Assembly: GCA_003134855.1 (NCBI GenBank) | Contig: PLCS01000007.1 | Location: 443,011 to 507,010, forward strand | From: Acidobacteriaceae bacterium | Lineage (GTDB): Bacteria; Acidobacteriota; Terriglobia; Terriglobales; Acidobacteriaceae | Length of the DNA: 64,000 nucleotides | Reading direction: 5' to 3' | In this document: positions 34,801 to 43,328 of the stretch, piece by piece | How positions within the stretch are numbered: the stretch's first letter is position 1 | Layout: each line of letters begins with the position of its first letter | Program-made: the position numbers and the translations under genes | The notes under the pieces: generated by a model | What the model saw: the letters and a program-made list of their open reading frames with translations, nothing else | What the model was told of the DNA's origin: nothing | The model's database searches: none

Positions 34801-37261
34801 GAGTAAGGTCGGAGGGGTTCCATGCCCAGCCAGTGGCGGCCAGGGTATTGTTCTCCGGGGTGATGGTGACTGTAACGGGCACGGACTTGCTGGGGGCGAA
34901 GGTTCCGTCGCCCCCGTAGTCGGCGATGAGCTGGTAGGTTCCGCCGGGCAGGTTGTCCACGAGCGCGTAAAAGCTGCCCGCGGTCAGGGCGGGCGAGTCG
35001 ATGCTCGCGTAGTGGGTGATGCCGTCGTTGCCGGTCAGGCTCACCGCGCCGGTGGGCGTGCCCGAGCCGCTGCTGGGCGCAACCGTGCCGGAGATCGTCG
35101 CCGTCTTGCCGTGGACAAAGCTGGACGGGCTTACGCTGAGCGTCGCGCTGGTCGGTGTGAGCACGACCGTGCTCCAATACTTGATAAGATTCGCCACGTC
35201 GATGGAGCCCAGGCCGGTGGCCAGGTCATAGCCAGTGCCGGCCGAGTAGCCGCTCTCGACGTTGAAGCCACTGGAGTTCGTAGCCGAGGAGCCGGCCACG
35301 CAGTTGGCCGAACTTGGGTTGCAGAGAACCAGGTTGCCACCCACGGTCACGTCGTGAAAGACCGTCGGCTGCCGCGCGGCGAGAGGATAGTAGACGTAGT
35401 TGGCCTGCCCCTGCCAACTGCCGGTGCTCTGGTTGACCAGGGCCTGGATGGCGGCCATGGATGGCGAACTGATGGAAGTGCCGCCCACACCGGTGATGAC
35501 CTCCGTCCCATTGCTATTCAGATTCGCGCTCGAGCAGTCGCCGGGAAGCGCGCAGATGGGATAGAAGCTGTAGTTATAGCCATTGGCGGCAAACAGAGAG
35601 ACATCGGGAAGGTCGCGCACCCCATTGGCCGGTATGCCGGTTCCCGTCTGCCAGGCCGGCTTGGGGTAGCCCTGTCCTGATCCGCCGGGATAAAGCGCGG
35701 CGCTGCTGGCTCCGCCGCTGCCGGCAATGATGTTTTGACTGCCCAGATTAGCTGGGTTGCCGCTGTCTACCAGGTTGTAGCCGAAGAAGTCGTTCCAGGC
35801 CTGCTCCGGGATCGTCTGCTTGAGGGAGACGGCGGGCGCGGTGGTCGAGCCGGACCAATAAGTGCCCAACTGCGTGTTGATGACCGAGGAGGTGCTGGCG
35901 TACTGGCTATAGTAGAAGTCGGTGCCGCCCACCGCGACGTTATAGGGCGTGGAGGCCATGCCGTTGACCTGGAGCCCGCCGTAGGCGACCGCCTGCGTGT
36001 CGAAATCGTCGCAGCCGGCCGAGCCGCCGTCGCCTGTGGAGACGAACGCCGTCTGGCCCTGCGCCGCCGCCTGCTGCCAAAGCGCGCTCCAGAAGGCGTT
36101 GCCGCTCTGTCCCAATTGCTGTTCACACTCGCCGTAGCTGGTGCTGATGACCCCGGCCACATCGTCTTCCACCGCCCGCATAGCGGCCAGCGCCAGGCCA
36201 TCCGTCAGCGCCGTTCCCTCCGAGGTGTACAGCAGGATCGTGGCGCCGGGCGCAACCGAGGTCGCAACCTCGATGTCGAGGTATGCCTCGGTGGCCGCGT
36301 CATTCTCACCGGGGTCCACGCCGTCGACGATCACCTGGGGCAGATTGGCGCTCAGCCCGAAGAGGCTCTGGTAGGCCTGAACCATGCTCAAGTCTACGTT
36401 CGATGCGCTGATGATGGCGATCGACTGCCCGCTGCCGGTGATTCCGGCCTTGTAGACCGGATTGATGTCGTACTGCACGGCAAAGTCGCCCGGCGCCATC
36501 AGGAAAACGACTCCGCTGCCAACCGGATAAGTCCATTGCGGCGTGGCCGCGTGTGTCTTGGGGTTGAATCGCGCCTGCCCCAGTACCTTCAACTGGGGTT
36601 GGGGATGAAAGCCGTTCACCGGCGCAAGGCCGGCAATGACCGGGGCGAGCGCCGCGGGAACCGATGGATCGGTCGCATTGGCCAGATGCGCCTCGCCTTT
36701 GACCTGATAGTGGTGAATCCCGGTCTGAAAGGCCTCGCTCACCTGCCCCGCACTTCCACTGAACTCGATTGCCAGTCGCCCGGCGTGCACCTGGTTGATG
36801 GTCAGCCCATGCGACTCCAGCCACGCGGTTACTGCGGCCACATCCGAGTCCGCCGGCCCGTAAAGGCGGCCAAACTCCGCCGGCTTGAGCCACTGGTGAT
36901 AGGAGGGATTGCCCGGCGTGTGCGTTGCCTGGATAAAATCCCGCAGCGCCGCCTCCTGCGCCGGAGAGCGTTGCAGCAGGAGCAGCATCCGTCCGGCGGG
37001 CAGGGAGTCTTCCACCGCTCCCTGATCAAATGCGGATGTGAGCAATCCGGTCCGGCCCATTCCCTGGACCAGCGGGAGAACGTTGCCGGTGAGGACCACA
37101 CGCGCGCCATCCTCGGCAGAACCTTGAACCCGTGGCGCGGCCTCGGAGGGCGCAGCCGATTCGGCGGGATTGCGTGGCGCAGCCAGTGCGCCCAGGGCTG
37201 CGACGGTGAGACTCATCGCAGCAAACAACACGACACGGACGATAGAACGCAGCGAACTCAT
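31886..37261 (-). CDS. Large secreted S53 (sedolisin/kumamolisin) protease with Ig-like and tandem C-terminal repeats
   Basis: 1,791 residues. After a signal peptide (about 1-28) comes a pro-kumamolisin activation domain (about 60-215; AALRDFIQATHTPGNPSYHQ, WLKPAEFGRLYG). The S53 catalytic domain follows (about 245-690). Catalytic residues are Glu325 and Asp329 in EAYLDIE, the oxyanion Asp in STGDGG, and Ser596 in GTSISSPSMA; the calcium-site region GTGYDLATGLG is present. Next are several bacterial Ig-like domains (about 695-1240), a chitobiase/HYR-like segment (TIYYTTDGTTPTTSSTKY) and four repeats of about 118 residues at the C-terminus. It is an acid-type serine-carboxyl endopeptidase, probably secreted to degrade protein outside the cell. 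Confidence 0.92.
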   Translation of the reverse strand: MSSLRSIVRVVLFAAMSLTVAALGALAAPRNPAESAAPSEAAPRVQGSAEDGARVVLTGNVLPLVQGMGRTGLLTSAFDQGAVEDSLPAGRMLLLLQRSPAQEAALRDFIQATHTPGNPSYHQWLKPAEFGRLYGPADSDVAAVTAWLESHGLTINQVHAGRLAIEFSGSAGQVSEAFQTGIHHYQVKGEAHLANATDPSVPAALAPVIAGLAPVNGFHPQPQLKVLGQARFNPKTHAATPQWTYPVGSGVVFLMAPGDFAVQYDINPVYKAGITGSGQSIAIISASNVDLSMVQAYQSLFGLSANLPQVIVDGVDPGENDAATEAYLDIEVATSVAPGATILLYTSEGTALTDGLALAAMRAVEDDVAGVISTSYGECEQQLGQSGNAFWSALWQQAAAQGQTAFVSTGDGGSAGCDDFDTQAVAYGGLQVNGMASTPYNVAVGGTDFYYSQYASTSSVINTQLGTYWSGSTTAPAVSLKQTIPEQAWNDFFGYNLVDSGNPANLGSQNIIAGSGGASSAALYPGGSGQGYPKPAWQTGTGIPANGVRDLPDVSLFAANGYNYSFYPICALPGDCSSANLNSNGTEVITGVGGTSISSPSMAAIQALVNQSTGSWQGQANYVYYPLAARQPTVFHDVTVGGNLVLCNPSSANCVAGSSATNSSGFNVESGYSAGTGYDLATGLGSIDVANLIKYWSTVVLTPTSATLSVSPSSFVHGKTATISGTVAPSSGSGTPTGAVSLTGNDGITHYASIDSPALTAGSFYALVDNLPGGTYQLIADYGGDGTFAPSKSVPVTVTITPENNTLAATGWAWNPSDLTLYQLSSGITLPYGAQLFLDAQPVSGNATISTQLTPATGNVTFSDVLGTATTTSTQPLNAAGVAEWSTGVFAPGSHAVSESYSGDASYNPSSAASAASFTVIQGSTSLIVKPLVPTVAAGASVAIDVQLTTGYLSLYGTPPTGNVTVTLGGQTANAAWQAYGPSSAASLEAVITFNNVAAGMLPVTASYAGDSNWLGSVANGGTVIALSSKLAPIVTLATSAASPASGQSFTLTAVVVGPVGSATPTGTVAFLSDDQSFDIAATVSKGTASLTVPSYAVANGTNVFTAVYQGDNTYTAASSNAVNVITAQSDFSLTTQNAEVAISPSGTGISTLALTPINGFSGTVTLSASAPAGIMATLATASLAVSTPATNALNINIAASMASGIYPVSVTASGGGHVHTAQILVRVLVVAAPLFSPAPGTYLAVQSVTLADATAGTTIYYTTDGTTPTTSSTKYTGAFSISVRETIQAIAVASGYAPSSVAAATYAIYANPPLGNFDQAVDSRTRSATIQQSDSLMVSGWVADPTDGAPISNLKVYIDGNSIGTPTLRFARPDVAAYYNNPAYTNSGYQIFSSAATLAIGTHAVTVIAIDTGGRSTTFGPDSITVVAAASPPFGNLEYTVDAETSSTTVYQTDALMVSGWVADPTDGSPLGNVRVYVDGIPFGTPNMGLARPDVAAYFNNPAYGKSGYQLFCGASVLALGPHAVTVVAINLGGRTITFGPLTITITQGPPIGNLDAAADSTTGSTTIPQSDSLLVRGWVADPVDGAPLSNVKVYVDGSLIGTPTLSLARADVTAYFNNPSYTNSGYQLVYSAAALSAGTHTVTVVAIDAGGRSATLGPATITVASGSGAAGPPVGNLDVAIDSSTSSTTIPKSDSLLVAGWVADTLDGSPMSNVIVYIDGSLIGTPELGLARPDVASYFNKAAYTNSGYQLIYSAATLSTGMHVVTVVAIDSASRSTTFGPLSITVTGD
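31889..33325 (-). repeat. Four tandem ~118-codon repeats in S53 protease
   Basis: Each unit opens with PPxGN, contains SGWVADPTDG or similar, VKVYVDG-like, ARPDVAAYFNNP-like, and SGYQL, and closes with FGPxxITV. Approximate borders on the DNA are 31889-32243, 32244-32612, 32613-32963 and 32964-33325. Confidence 0.8.
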
Positions 37262-37398
37262 GCTCGCGTTATCGGCAAGACGAGCGACTCGCTGTAGATG
37301 CGAAAACCGGCCGGGACGTTACCATGGTATTTCTTCAGGCGAGCCAGCGTGCCTCAAATCGAGACAAAAACGCAGGCGGATCGCACGGATTGTCCTCT

Positions 37399-37455
37399 CT
37401 GGGACACAGGCAAGGTTTCCAGGTCTGGATTCTCAGACCTGGGAAACCACGAACC
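37399..37455 (+). repeat. Hairpin repeat family A, copy 6
   Basis: Stem CCAGGTCTG / CAGACCTGG (37419-37427 and 37434-37442) with a 6-base loop, flanked by CTGGGACACAGG and GGAAACCACGAACC. It lies upstream of the S53 gene. Confidence 0.7.
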
Positions 37456-37511
37456 AGTTTTGTTGAGAGAAAATGCGGCACAATCGCAGGTGGCGCGGCC
37501 AGCGCTGCGCG

Positions 37512-39530
37512 CTACTCGCTCTCAGCCCGCTTGAATGGCTTTTGCAAGTACATCCGCGCCTCGTTCACCGCGCCCTGGGTGTTGTCGTTGGTCTGCACCG
37601 CGAGGCGATATTCGTTCACCGCCCGGTCGCGTTGCCCGGTGAGATCGTAAATTTTTCCGATGGCAATGTGGCTCCAGATCTCGGTCCAGCGCGGCTCGCC
37701 GTCGCCGCGCAGCGCATCGCGGTAGGAGTTCACGCTGGCCTGGTAGTTGCGCTGCGCGAAGAGCAGCTCGCCGATGCGGTAGTTGGCCAGCGAACTCTGC
37801 GAATTGGCCTCCAGCGCTTTTTGATATTCGCCCAGCGCGCCGGTCAGGTCGCCCTGCGCCACCAGTTGCTGCCCCTTGAGAATGCTGATGCGCACCAGCA
37901 AGTCGGGAGTGGACTTGAGCACCCAGCCCTGCGGGTCGATGCTGATGCGGCGCGGGCGGCCGAAGGTGTCCACAACAAATTGCGTATCCGTGCCCACCAC
38001 GTCGATCTTCTGCGTTTCGGTCTTGCCGTCGGTTTCGATGCGCAGCTCCACGGGCATACGGAAAAGGTCCAAATCCTGGTCGATCTCGCCGATTGTCCGG
38101 AAGCCCTTGTTGTTGCCCAGCCGGTAGACGGCGTACTTGTTATTGAACTGCGGCGCGCCGGTACCGTCCACCCATTGCGCAAAGAAGGCGGCCAACTGCT
38201 GCTGGCTCTGCGCCTCGGCCACCTTCTCGAAGTCAGCCGCACGAATCGCCCCGTCGGTGTATTGGCTCAGCGCTCCTTTGAGCGTGGCCAGGAAGGCTTT
38301 GTCGCCGACCTCCCAGCGCAGCATGTGGAAGATCATCGCGCCCTTTTCCAGCGTCATCGACTGGAACTCGGGCGAGAAGGGACTCAGGCGGCCGACGCTT
38401 GACAGCGGAATCGTGTCGTAGGCCAGCGCTCCGGCGGCCACATCCTGCAGGGCCGTCTTCATGGCGTTCTTGCCGCTCTCGTCCTCCACGTACATCAGCT
38501 CGCCGTAGCGGGCCATGCCGTTGGTGATCCAGGCGTCGTTCAGCGTGCGCGGGCTGACCTCGGAACCCCACCACTGGTGGGCGATGGTATTGGCCAGCAG
38601 GCGGATGCCGCTCTTATCGCCCACGCGCGAGCCCAGAATCGCCGCCAGCTCCGGCGCCCAGACCGCCGGAAGCGTGTCGTCCGGCAGCTCGACGACATTC
38701 AAATGGCTGCTCTCGGCCGCGCCAAAGCTCTCGGAAAAGAAGTCGAACTCCTTGGCTGCCGTCTGCGCCAGCTCGTTGCCCGACTGCTGGTGGCTCACCG
38801 TCAGATAGACCTTCACGTTGCCTGCGCCAGCCGAAACCGGGTTCACGTAGCGGCCGGCAATCACCGTGCCGGGAAAGCCGGGCTTGCTCCAGTTGAAGTC
38901 GTACTGATCGCCGTCCTTGCCGTTGGCCAGCTTGACCGGCTTCGACGCTCCCAGGCTGCCGCTGGCGAAGACACGCATCCCCTGCGGCACGCGGATGTGC
39001 AACTCCATGATGAAGCGGTTGGTCAGGTAGCCAGTGGTGGGGAACCAGCGCGCCGGATAGAGCAGATAGCTGATCGGCTCCTGGATGGCGGCCAGCTTCA
39101 AGCCCTCAATCGGGCCATCGTCGTTGCCGGTAATTGTGCCCTCGTACTCGAAGCTCCAATGCGCTGCCTGGCCCGGAACAAAGGGTGTGGCCGGAGTGAT
39201 GCGGACGCCGCCGTCCGGCGACCGCTCCCCGGTGAGCACCGTGCCCGCCTCGTCGGAGATTTTCGTCACCTTCAGCGCCGGATGAAAGCCGAAGCTGACC
39301 GGCTCGGAGTTTTCCGGCGCGGTAAAGGTAACCATCGCCTTGGCCGCCAGGTGGTGCGTAGCCGGATCCAGCTCGGCGTTGATCACGTAGCCGGAGACGG
39401 TGAGTGCGGGCCGCTCCGACCGCTGGGCGAAGAGCGGCGTGGCGACCATCAGAGCGCAAGCCAAGGCGCACGCCCACGGTGTCTTCTTTATTCGTGTCAG
39501 CATCGCAGATCGAATCACAGCCTTCTGCAT
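37512..39530 (-). CDS. M1-aminopeptidase-fold protein with degenerate active site and TPR tail
   Basis: 672 residues with a signal peptide (WACALACALMVATPLFAQ). The M1/gluzincin fold is present, but the zinc motif HExxH reads N314-T315-I-A-H318 (LLANTIAHQWWG), and the third ligand, expected 19 residues on as in WxxNEG, is Asn337 (DAWITNGMARY). Three of four key residues are therefore replaced, which implies loss of peptidase activity. A C-terminal TPR stretch (about 560-660; GDLTGALGEYQKALEANSQS, then RDRAVNEYRLAVQTN) suggests a binding role. Whether it was derived from an active enzyme or belongs to a family of inactive homologues cannot be decided here. Confidence 0.82.
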   Translation of the reverse strand: MQKAVIRSAMLTRIKKTPWACALACALMVATPLFAQRSERPALTVSGYVINAELDPATHHLAAKAMVTFTAPENSEPVSFGFHPALKVTKISDEAGTVLTGERSPDGGVRITPATPFVPGQAAHWSFEYEGTITGNDDGPIEGLKLAAIQEPISYLLYPARWFPTTGYLTNRFIMELHIRVPQGMRVFASGSLGASKPVKLANGKDGDQYDFNWSKPGFPGTVIAGRYVNPVSAGAGNVKVYLTVSHQQSGNELAQTAAKEFDFFSESFGAAESSHLNVVELPDDTLPAVWAPELAAILGSRVGDKSGIRLLANTIAHQWWGSEVSPRTLNDAWITNGMARYGELMYVEDESGKNAMKTALQDVAAGALAYDTIPLSSVGRLSPFSPEFQSMTLEKGAMIFHMLRWEVGDKAFLATLKGALSQYTDGAIRAADFEKVAEAQSQQQLAAFFAQWVDGTGAPQFNNKYAVYRLGNNKGFRTIGEIDQDLDLFRMPVELRIETDGKTETQKIDVVGTDTQFVVDTFGRPRRISIDPQGWVLKSTPDLLVRISILKGQQLVAQGDLTGALGEYQKALEANSQSSLANYRIGELLFAQRNYQASVNSYRDALRGDGEPRWTEIWSHIAIGKIYDLTGQRDRAVNEYRLAVQTNDNTQGAVNEARMYLQKPFKRAESE

Positions 39531-39562
39531 TCCGTTCTGCCTCTTGATTCCGTCCTTGAAAA

Positions 39563-39600
39563 TGGGTGCACCAGCTCTGGATTATCAGACTTGGGAATCC
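39563..39600 (+). repeat. Hairpin repeat family A, copy 7 (degenerate)
   Basis: TGGGTGCACCAG flank, CTCTGGATTATCAGA core and TGGGAATCC flank, between the M1-like and lpxB genes. Confidence 0.5.
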
Positions 39601-40802
39601 TATAACCCGATCCTCTCCAGAGTAATCGTCGCCACCCGGTCAATCGCCCCGCCGCCAGCGGGCTGTTTGCCCAGCAAGCCGCGCACCCGCGCCAGCTCCT
39701 CCATCATGGACTGGCGCGGCGCCCCGTCGGGTAGCAGCCGCTCAATCTCTTGGACGATATTTTCCGCCGTGAAGTCACTCTGGATCAGCTCCGGCACGAT
39801 TCGCTTGCCGGCAATCAGGTTGGCCATGGCCACATAGGGCACCTTGACAACCCGCTTGGCAATCGCGAAGGTCAGCGCCGAGACCCGGTAGACGACGACG
39901 AAGGGATTGCCGATCAACGCCGCTTCCACGGTAGCCGTCCCGCTGGCGACGACCGAGGCGCGGGCGTGCAAGAGTGTGGCGCGGGCGTCGTCCACCAGGC
40001 GAACCGTGATTGCCATTCGGGTCAATACGTTAGCGAGGATTCTTTTTACCTCGGCGCGTTGTGCCTCAGACAGCGTGGGCGCGAGCGGAAGGACAAATTG
40101 CGGTTCCGGATGACCGTGCTCCAGACAATCGTGAAAATGCCAATCTGCCGCTTGCAAGATCGTCGGCAGATGGTCGCCAATCTCCTTGGGGCGGCTGCCG
40201 GGGAGCAGGCCAATCCACGTTTTCGCGGGGTTGAGGCCAATCTCATTCGCAAACTCTTCACGGCTGATCGAAGGCAGCGGCAGCTCCGCCAGCGGATGGC
40301 CGACAAACTCCGCCTCCACGCCGCGCTCGCGATAGAACGCCTCCTCGAAGGGGAAGATCACCAGCATTTTGTCGATGTACTTTTGCACCAGCCGGATGCG
40401 CTTCTTCTTCCAGGCCCACAACTGCGGGCTGACAAAGAAGATCACCGGCACGCCCAGCCGGTGCAGCTCCTCGGCCAGACGGAAGTGAATCTCCGGGAAG
40501 TCAATGAGCACAGCCACCGAGGGCCGGCGGTCGCGGATGGACTTTTTGAGTTTGCGGTACTCGCGCCATATGCGCGGCAGGTGGCGGACAATCTCGGTCA
40601 GCCCCATCACGGCCATCTCTTCCGAACGGACGACACACTCCAGGCCCGCGGCAGCCATTCGCTCGCCGCCCATGCCGAAGAAACTTGCCGCTTGTTCAGA
40701 TTGTCCAGAGGCGGCGAGCCGTTTTTTGAGCGCGGCGATCAGCAGCGCCCCATAGTGTTCGCCGCTGGCCTCGCCTGCCGAGATGAAGATCGTGGGGGGC
40801 AT
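39600..40802 (-). CDS. lpxB: Lipid A disaccharide synthase LpxB
   Basis: 400 residues from ATG 40802 (MPPTIFISAGEASGEHYGAL), chosen because the family starts there; the longer frame to 40925 is unsupported. It carries the GT19 motifs GMGGERMAAAGLECVVRSEE, VLIDFPEIHFRLAEELHRLG, FFVSPQLWAWKKKRIRLVQK, IGLLPGSRPKEIGDHLPTIL and SGTATVEAALIGNPFVVVYR. It condenses UDP-diacylglucosamine with lipid X. Together with lptD it confirms an LPS-type outer membrane. Other lpx genes are not in this window. Confidence 0.95.
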   Translation of the reverse strand: MPPTIFISAGEASGEHYGALLIAALKKRLAASGQSEQAASFFGMGGERMAAAGLECVVRSEEMAVMGLTEIVRHLPRIWREYRKLKKSIRDRRPSVAVLIDFPEIHFRLAEELHRLGVPVIFFVSPQLWAWKKKRIRLVQKYIDKMLVIFPFEEAFYRERGVEAEFVGHPLAELPLPSISREEFANEIGLNPAKTWIGLLPGSRPKEIGDHLPTILQAADWHFHDCLEHGHPEPQFVLPLAPTLSEAQRAEVKRILANVLTRMAITVRLVDDARATLLHARASVVASGTATVEAALIGNPFVVVYRVSALTFAIAKRVVKVPYVAMANLIAGKRIVPELIQSDFTAENIVQEIERLLPDGAPRQSMMEELARVRGLLGKQPAGGGAIDRVATITLERIGL

Positions 40803-40912
40803 TCTTATTGTTTGCGCCGCAACTCCCGCGCTGGCACCATCATAACGGGTTGCACGAATCCCAGGCCCGCAAATCAGGACCAGTGCGCCGGCCAGGGTAT
40901 AGACTCTTTCCC

Positions 40913-41314
40913 ATGAGCGATTCACGCGAGACGATTGTCAGAACCTCCGATCCGGATTGGCTGCGAAGGCTTGCGCTCCTCTACCGGGCTCGTCTGGCTG
41001 GGGTGCTGGTGGACGATGCTCAACTTGGCATCCATCCGGAAGATCAGACGCTGCTGCAGATGGCGAGAGACTCCGGGCTATCCGTGCGGGAGATCGCGAG
41101 CGTGAGCGTGGCGCTGGGAATGAGCGGCGTGGGCGTGACGATGGTGATCCTGGCAGTCCTTGATCTGGAGCCGACCAGCAAGCTGGGGCTGCTGGTGGGG
41201 GGGGGAACCATTTGCGTGCTGGGTGGAGGCTTCCAGGCAATCCGCATTCTTACCAACCACAAACCACCGAAGATCACAGCCACCGCGCACGGCATCGAAA
41301 TATCCTGGACGTAA
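40913..41314 (+). CDS. Hypothetical membrane protein
   Basis: 133 residues from ATG 40913. The N-terminal half is soluble (MSDSRETIVRTSDPDWLRRL). Then follow two hydrophobic segments (VSVALGMSGVGVTMVILAVL; LGLLVGGGTICVLGGGFQAI) and a short basic tail. No family is recognised. It is divergent from lpxB with overlapping upstream regions. Its function is unknown. Confidence 0.6.
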   Translation: MSDSRETIVRTSDPDWLRRLALLYRARLAGVLVDDAQLGIHPEDQTLLQMARDSGLSVREIASVSVALGMSGVGVTMVILAVLDLEPTSKLGLLVGGGTICVLGGGFQAIRILTNHKPPKITATAHGIEISWT

Positions 41315-41362
41315 GCCTGGAGCTGAGGCCAGAGTCAGGAGATTGCCGGGAACTTCAACCTT

Positions 41363-41578
41363 TCATGACCACGTCCTCTGCAGGCCCCGGCAACGCGGGT
41401 CATCCATCTCTGTCGCCGAACTCCGGCAGCGCGGATCATCCATTTCTATCGACACGCGATAGATCAGGCTCATGCAACGCAGGTCTTCCATCACAATGAC
41501 CGCGCCATTGAGCAGTCCCTTGCAGCGCGGGTCATCTGTCTCAATCGCCGCTATCTTGCACCGCGGGTCATCCATCAT
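41363..41578 (-). CDS. Possible small Cys-repeat protein (five DDPRC motifs)
   Basis: 71 residues, low-confidence gene. Five in-frame units of M-D-D-P-R-C recur (one is TDDPRC, one MEDLRC), with periods of 12, 16, 16 and 12 residues. The arginine codon is CGG, CGC, CGT, CGC and CGT across the copies, so synonymous drift has occurred while the peptide motif stayed. AAGGG lies six bases upstream of the ATG. Nothing known matches. It could also be a non-coding DNA repeat array that happens to stay in frame. It occupies the 630-base gap between two convergent genes. Confidence 0.35.
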   Translation of the reverse strand: MMDDPRCKIAAIETDDPRCKGLLNGAVIVMEDLRCMSLIYRVSIEMDDPRCRSSATEMDDPRCRGLQRTWS

Positions 41579-41757
41579 AGTCGTCCCTTCATTGGGCGGG
41601 CTTACCCATGAGGTCGCTTCTTCAGCGAACTGAGGTCATATTGACGCGGCTCGTTGAAGATTGTCTGATCAATACAGGACACCGAGGCGCGCCAGCCGCA
41701 AGCGCAGACCCAGGATCGCGCTCTTCGACCGCACCGCGTAATGTTCCAGGAGGGTTC

Positions 41758-41804
41758 CAGGTTCGTGGTATCCCAGATCCGAAAATCCGGGCCTGAGGCA
41801 CCCA
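41758..41804 (-). repeat. Hairpin repeat family A, copy 8
   Basis: Reverse-orientation flank AGGTTCGTGGTATCCCAGA, core with partly paired CCGAAAATCCGG, and flank GAGGCACCCAG. It lies in the same gap as the DDPRC array. Confidence 0.65.
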
Positions 41805-41944
41805 GCAGTTGGCCCCACTGCGGGGGGGCATCGAGCGCTTACAACGTCTTATCATCCAAATCAAAAATCGATAGGTCCGGCGGCATATTTTTTGTATTCC
41901 ATCATGGCTTCACCCCACATGGGTGAGAAAAGGTCGAACGGCCC

Positions 41945-43147
41945 CTACCGCCCCTTCTTCTTCCCCGGCTTGGCGGACTTGGGCTGGGATTCGGGCAGGT
42001 GGCTGACGGGGATGGGGCCGAGGTCGGAGCCGATGCGCCGGGCGCGCGTGTCGTCCATCTCGTAGGTAATCGTCCGCGGCGAGGCCGGGCGGGTGATGCC
42101 GGTCGCCGGATCGGCTGTCAGGCTGTCGCCGTTGGCGATCTGGAAGCTGAAGACGGGCGCCTTGCCGCCGGCGGCAGGCGTGACCCGCACCGGCAGATAG
42201 CCCTGAATGGGATGCAGCCGGAAGGCCGTCTCGTAGCGATGATGGCGCGTGCTCCAGGTAAAGACGCGCACCTGATCGAAATCAAAGGGCAGGCCGGCCA
42301 AGGGCGGGCTGAGCACGGTCACGTACTGCGGAACCTGATGGTCCGGCGTCGTGGCATCGGCGTCGAAGACCTTGTTGAAGACGTAAGCGCCGACGTAGCG
42401 CTGGCCCTCGGCAAAGACGGCAATCTCGTCGGGCACATCCACATCGACGCGGCCGGCCAGCAGCCACCCGGCGTGGCCCTGGGCGTCGCGCACCAGCCAC
42501 CAGTCTTCCAGCGGCGGCGGCTCGGCGGCGGGCAGGCTGGGAACGTGCGTAGCCGCCGGAGCGGCCGGCCTGGAAGCCGGAGCGTGAGATGTGGCCGTGT
42601 CCGCCGGCTTCGGTGCCGGTGGCCTGGGAGCCTGTCCCGAGCCGGGAGCAGCCTTGGGGATCGACGCGCGGGCCAGAAGCTGAACCTTGGCGTTCGCTGC
42701 CAGCAGATAAAAGCGCTCCGCATCGCGGCCGGGCGTCAGATGCAAGTAGATGTCGTCGCGCAGAACGCCAGTGGCCACTACCGGGTCGTCCTTGTGCTGC
42801 ACGCCTAGTTGGTCAAAGGCCTGAAAGGTTTTCGCGTCGATCACCGCCCGCTCTTCAATCCAGCCGATCTCGTTCTTCTGAGTCTTCACCTTGAGAAAGC
42901 GGCGGCCGTGTTCGAGGACTTCTAGCGGCTGGCCGTTGACCACCTCAGCCACGCGGTTGGAGACGGCGGCCACGCGGTCATGCAGGTACATCTGCCGCGC
43001 AGAGACGTAGACCGTGTCGTGATGCTCCTCGCGGAAGCGGTTGCATCCGGAAGAAAACGCGAGAACGCCCACAAGAAGCAACGCCAAGACGGGAGACGTC
43101 GAGCGCCGCGCGGAAGAGACGAATGGGTTGGAGGATTGCGTGAGCAC
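41945..43147 (-). CDS. Lipoprotein with SH3-like domains
   Basis: 400 residues. The lipoprotein signal is [17 protein letters not shown]. Two SH3b-like stretches are visible: residues about 45-105 ([20 protein letters not shown], then [20 protein letters not shown]) and about 120-235 ([20 protein letters not shown], with [20 protein letters not shown] after a proline/alanine linker). The C-terminal half is a beta-rich domain of unknown type. SH3b domains often bind peptidoglycan. The start is uncertain; no partner is evident. Confidence 0.75.
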   Translation of the reverse strand: MLTQSSNPFVSSARRSTSPVLALLLVGVLAFSSGCNRFREEHHDTVYVSARQMYLHDRVAAVSNRVAEVVNGQPLEVLEHGRRFLKVKTQKNEIGWIEERAVIDAKTFQAFDQLGVQHKDDPVVATGVLRDDIYLHLTPGRDAERFYLLAANAKVQLLARASIPKAAPGSGQAPRPPAPKPADTATSHAPASRPAAPAATHVPSLPAAEPPPLEDWWLVRDAQGHAGWLLAGRVDVDVPDEIAVFAEGQRYVGAYVFNKVFDADATTPDHQVPQYVTVLSPPLAGLPFDFDQVRVFTWSTRHHRYETAFRLHPIQGYLPVRVTPAAGGKAPVFSFQIANGDSLTADPATGITRPASPRTITYEMDDTRARRIGSDLGPIPVSHLPESQPKSAKPGKKKGR

Positions 43148-43180
43148 AGCCTGTGGCGATCACCTTGAGGATAGCACTGA

Positions 43181-43328
43181 AAGCAGGGGTCAGGGATCAG
43201 GGATCAGGATCAGAAAAACCGTCGGAATTTATCGCCATCCCATATGGTCTGGGTACCCTTGGTCTCGATTCAGAAACAAGGAAAGCACGAATCCATTCCC
43301 GCCATCTGATCCCTGTTCCCTGCTTTTA
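43181..43328. repeat. MITE-like segment with imperfect terminal inverted repeats
   Basis: Ends AAAGCAGGGGTCAGGGATCAG (left, about 43182-43201) and CTGATCCCTGTTCCCTGCTT (right, about 43307-43326) are inverted with a few mismatches. The interior holds a decayed family A unit (GTCTGGGTACCC ... AAAGCACGAATCC, 43248-43292). No coding potential. Confidence 0.45.

Noticed and set aside
35735-37297. 520-codon open frame on the plus strand
   Set aside because: Antisense to the S53 protease pro- and catalytic domains; Arg/Gly/Asp-rich shadow.
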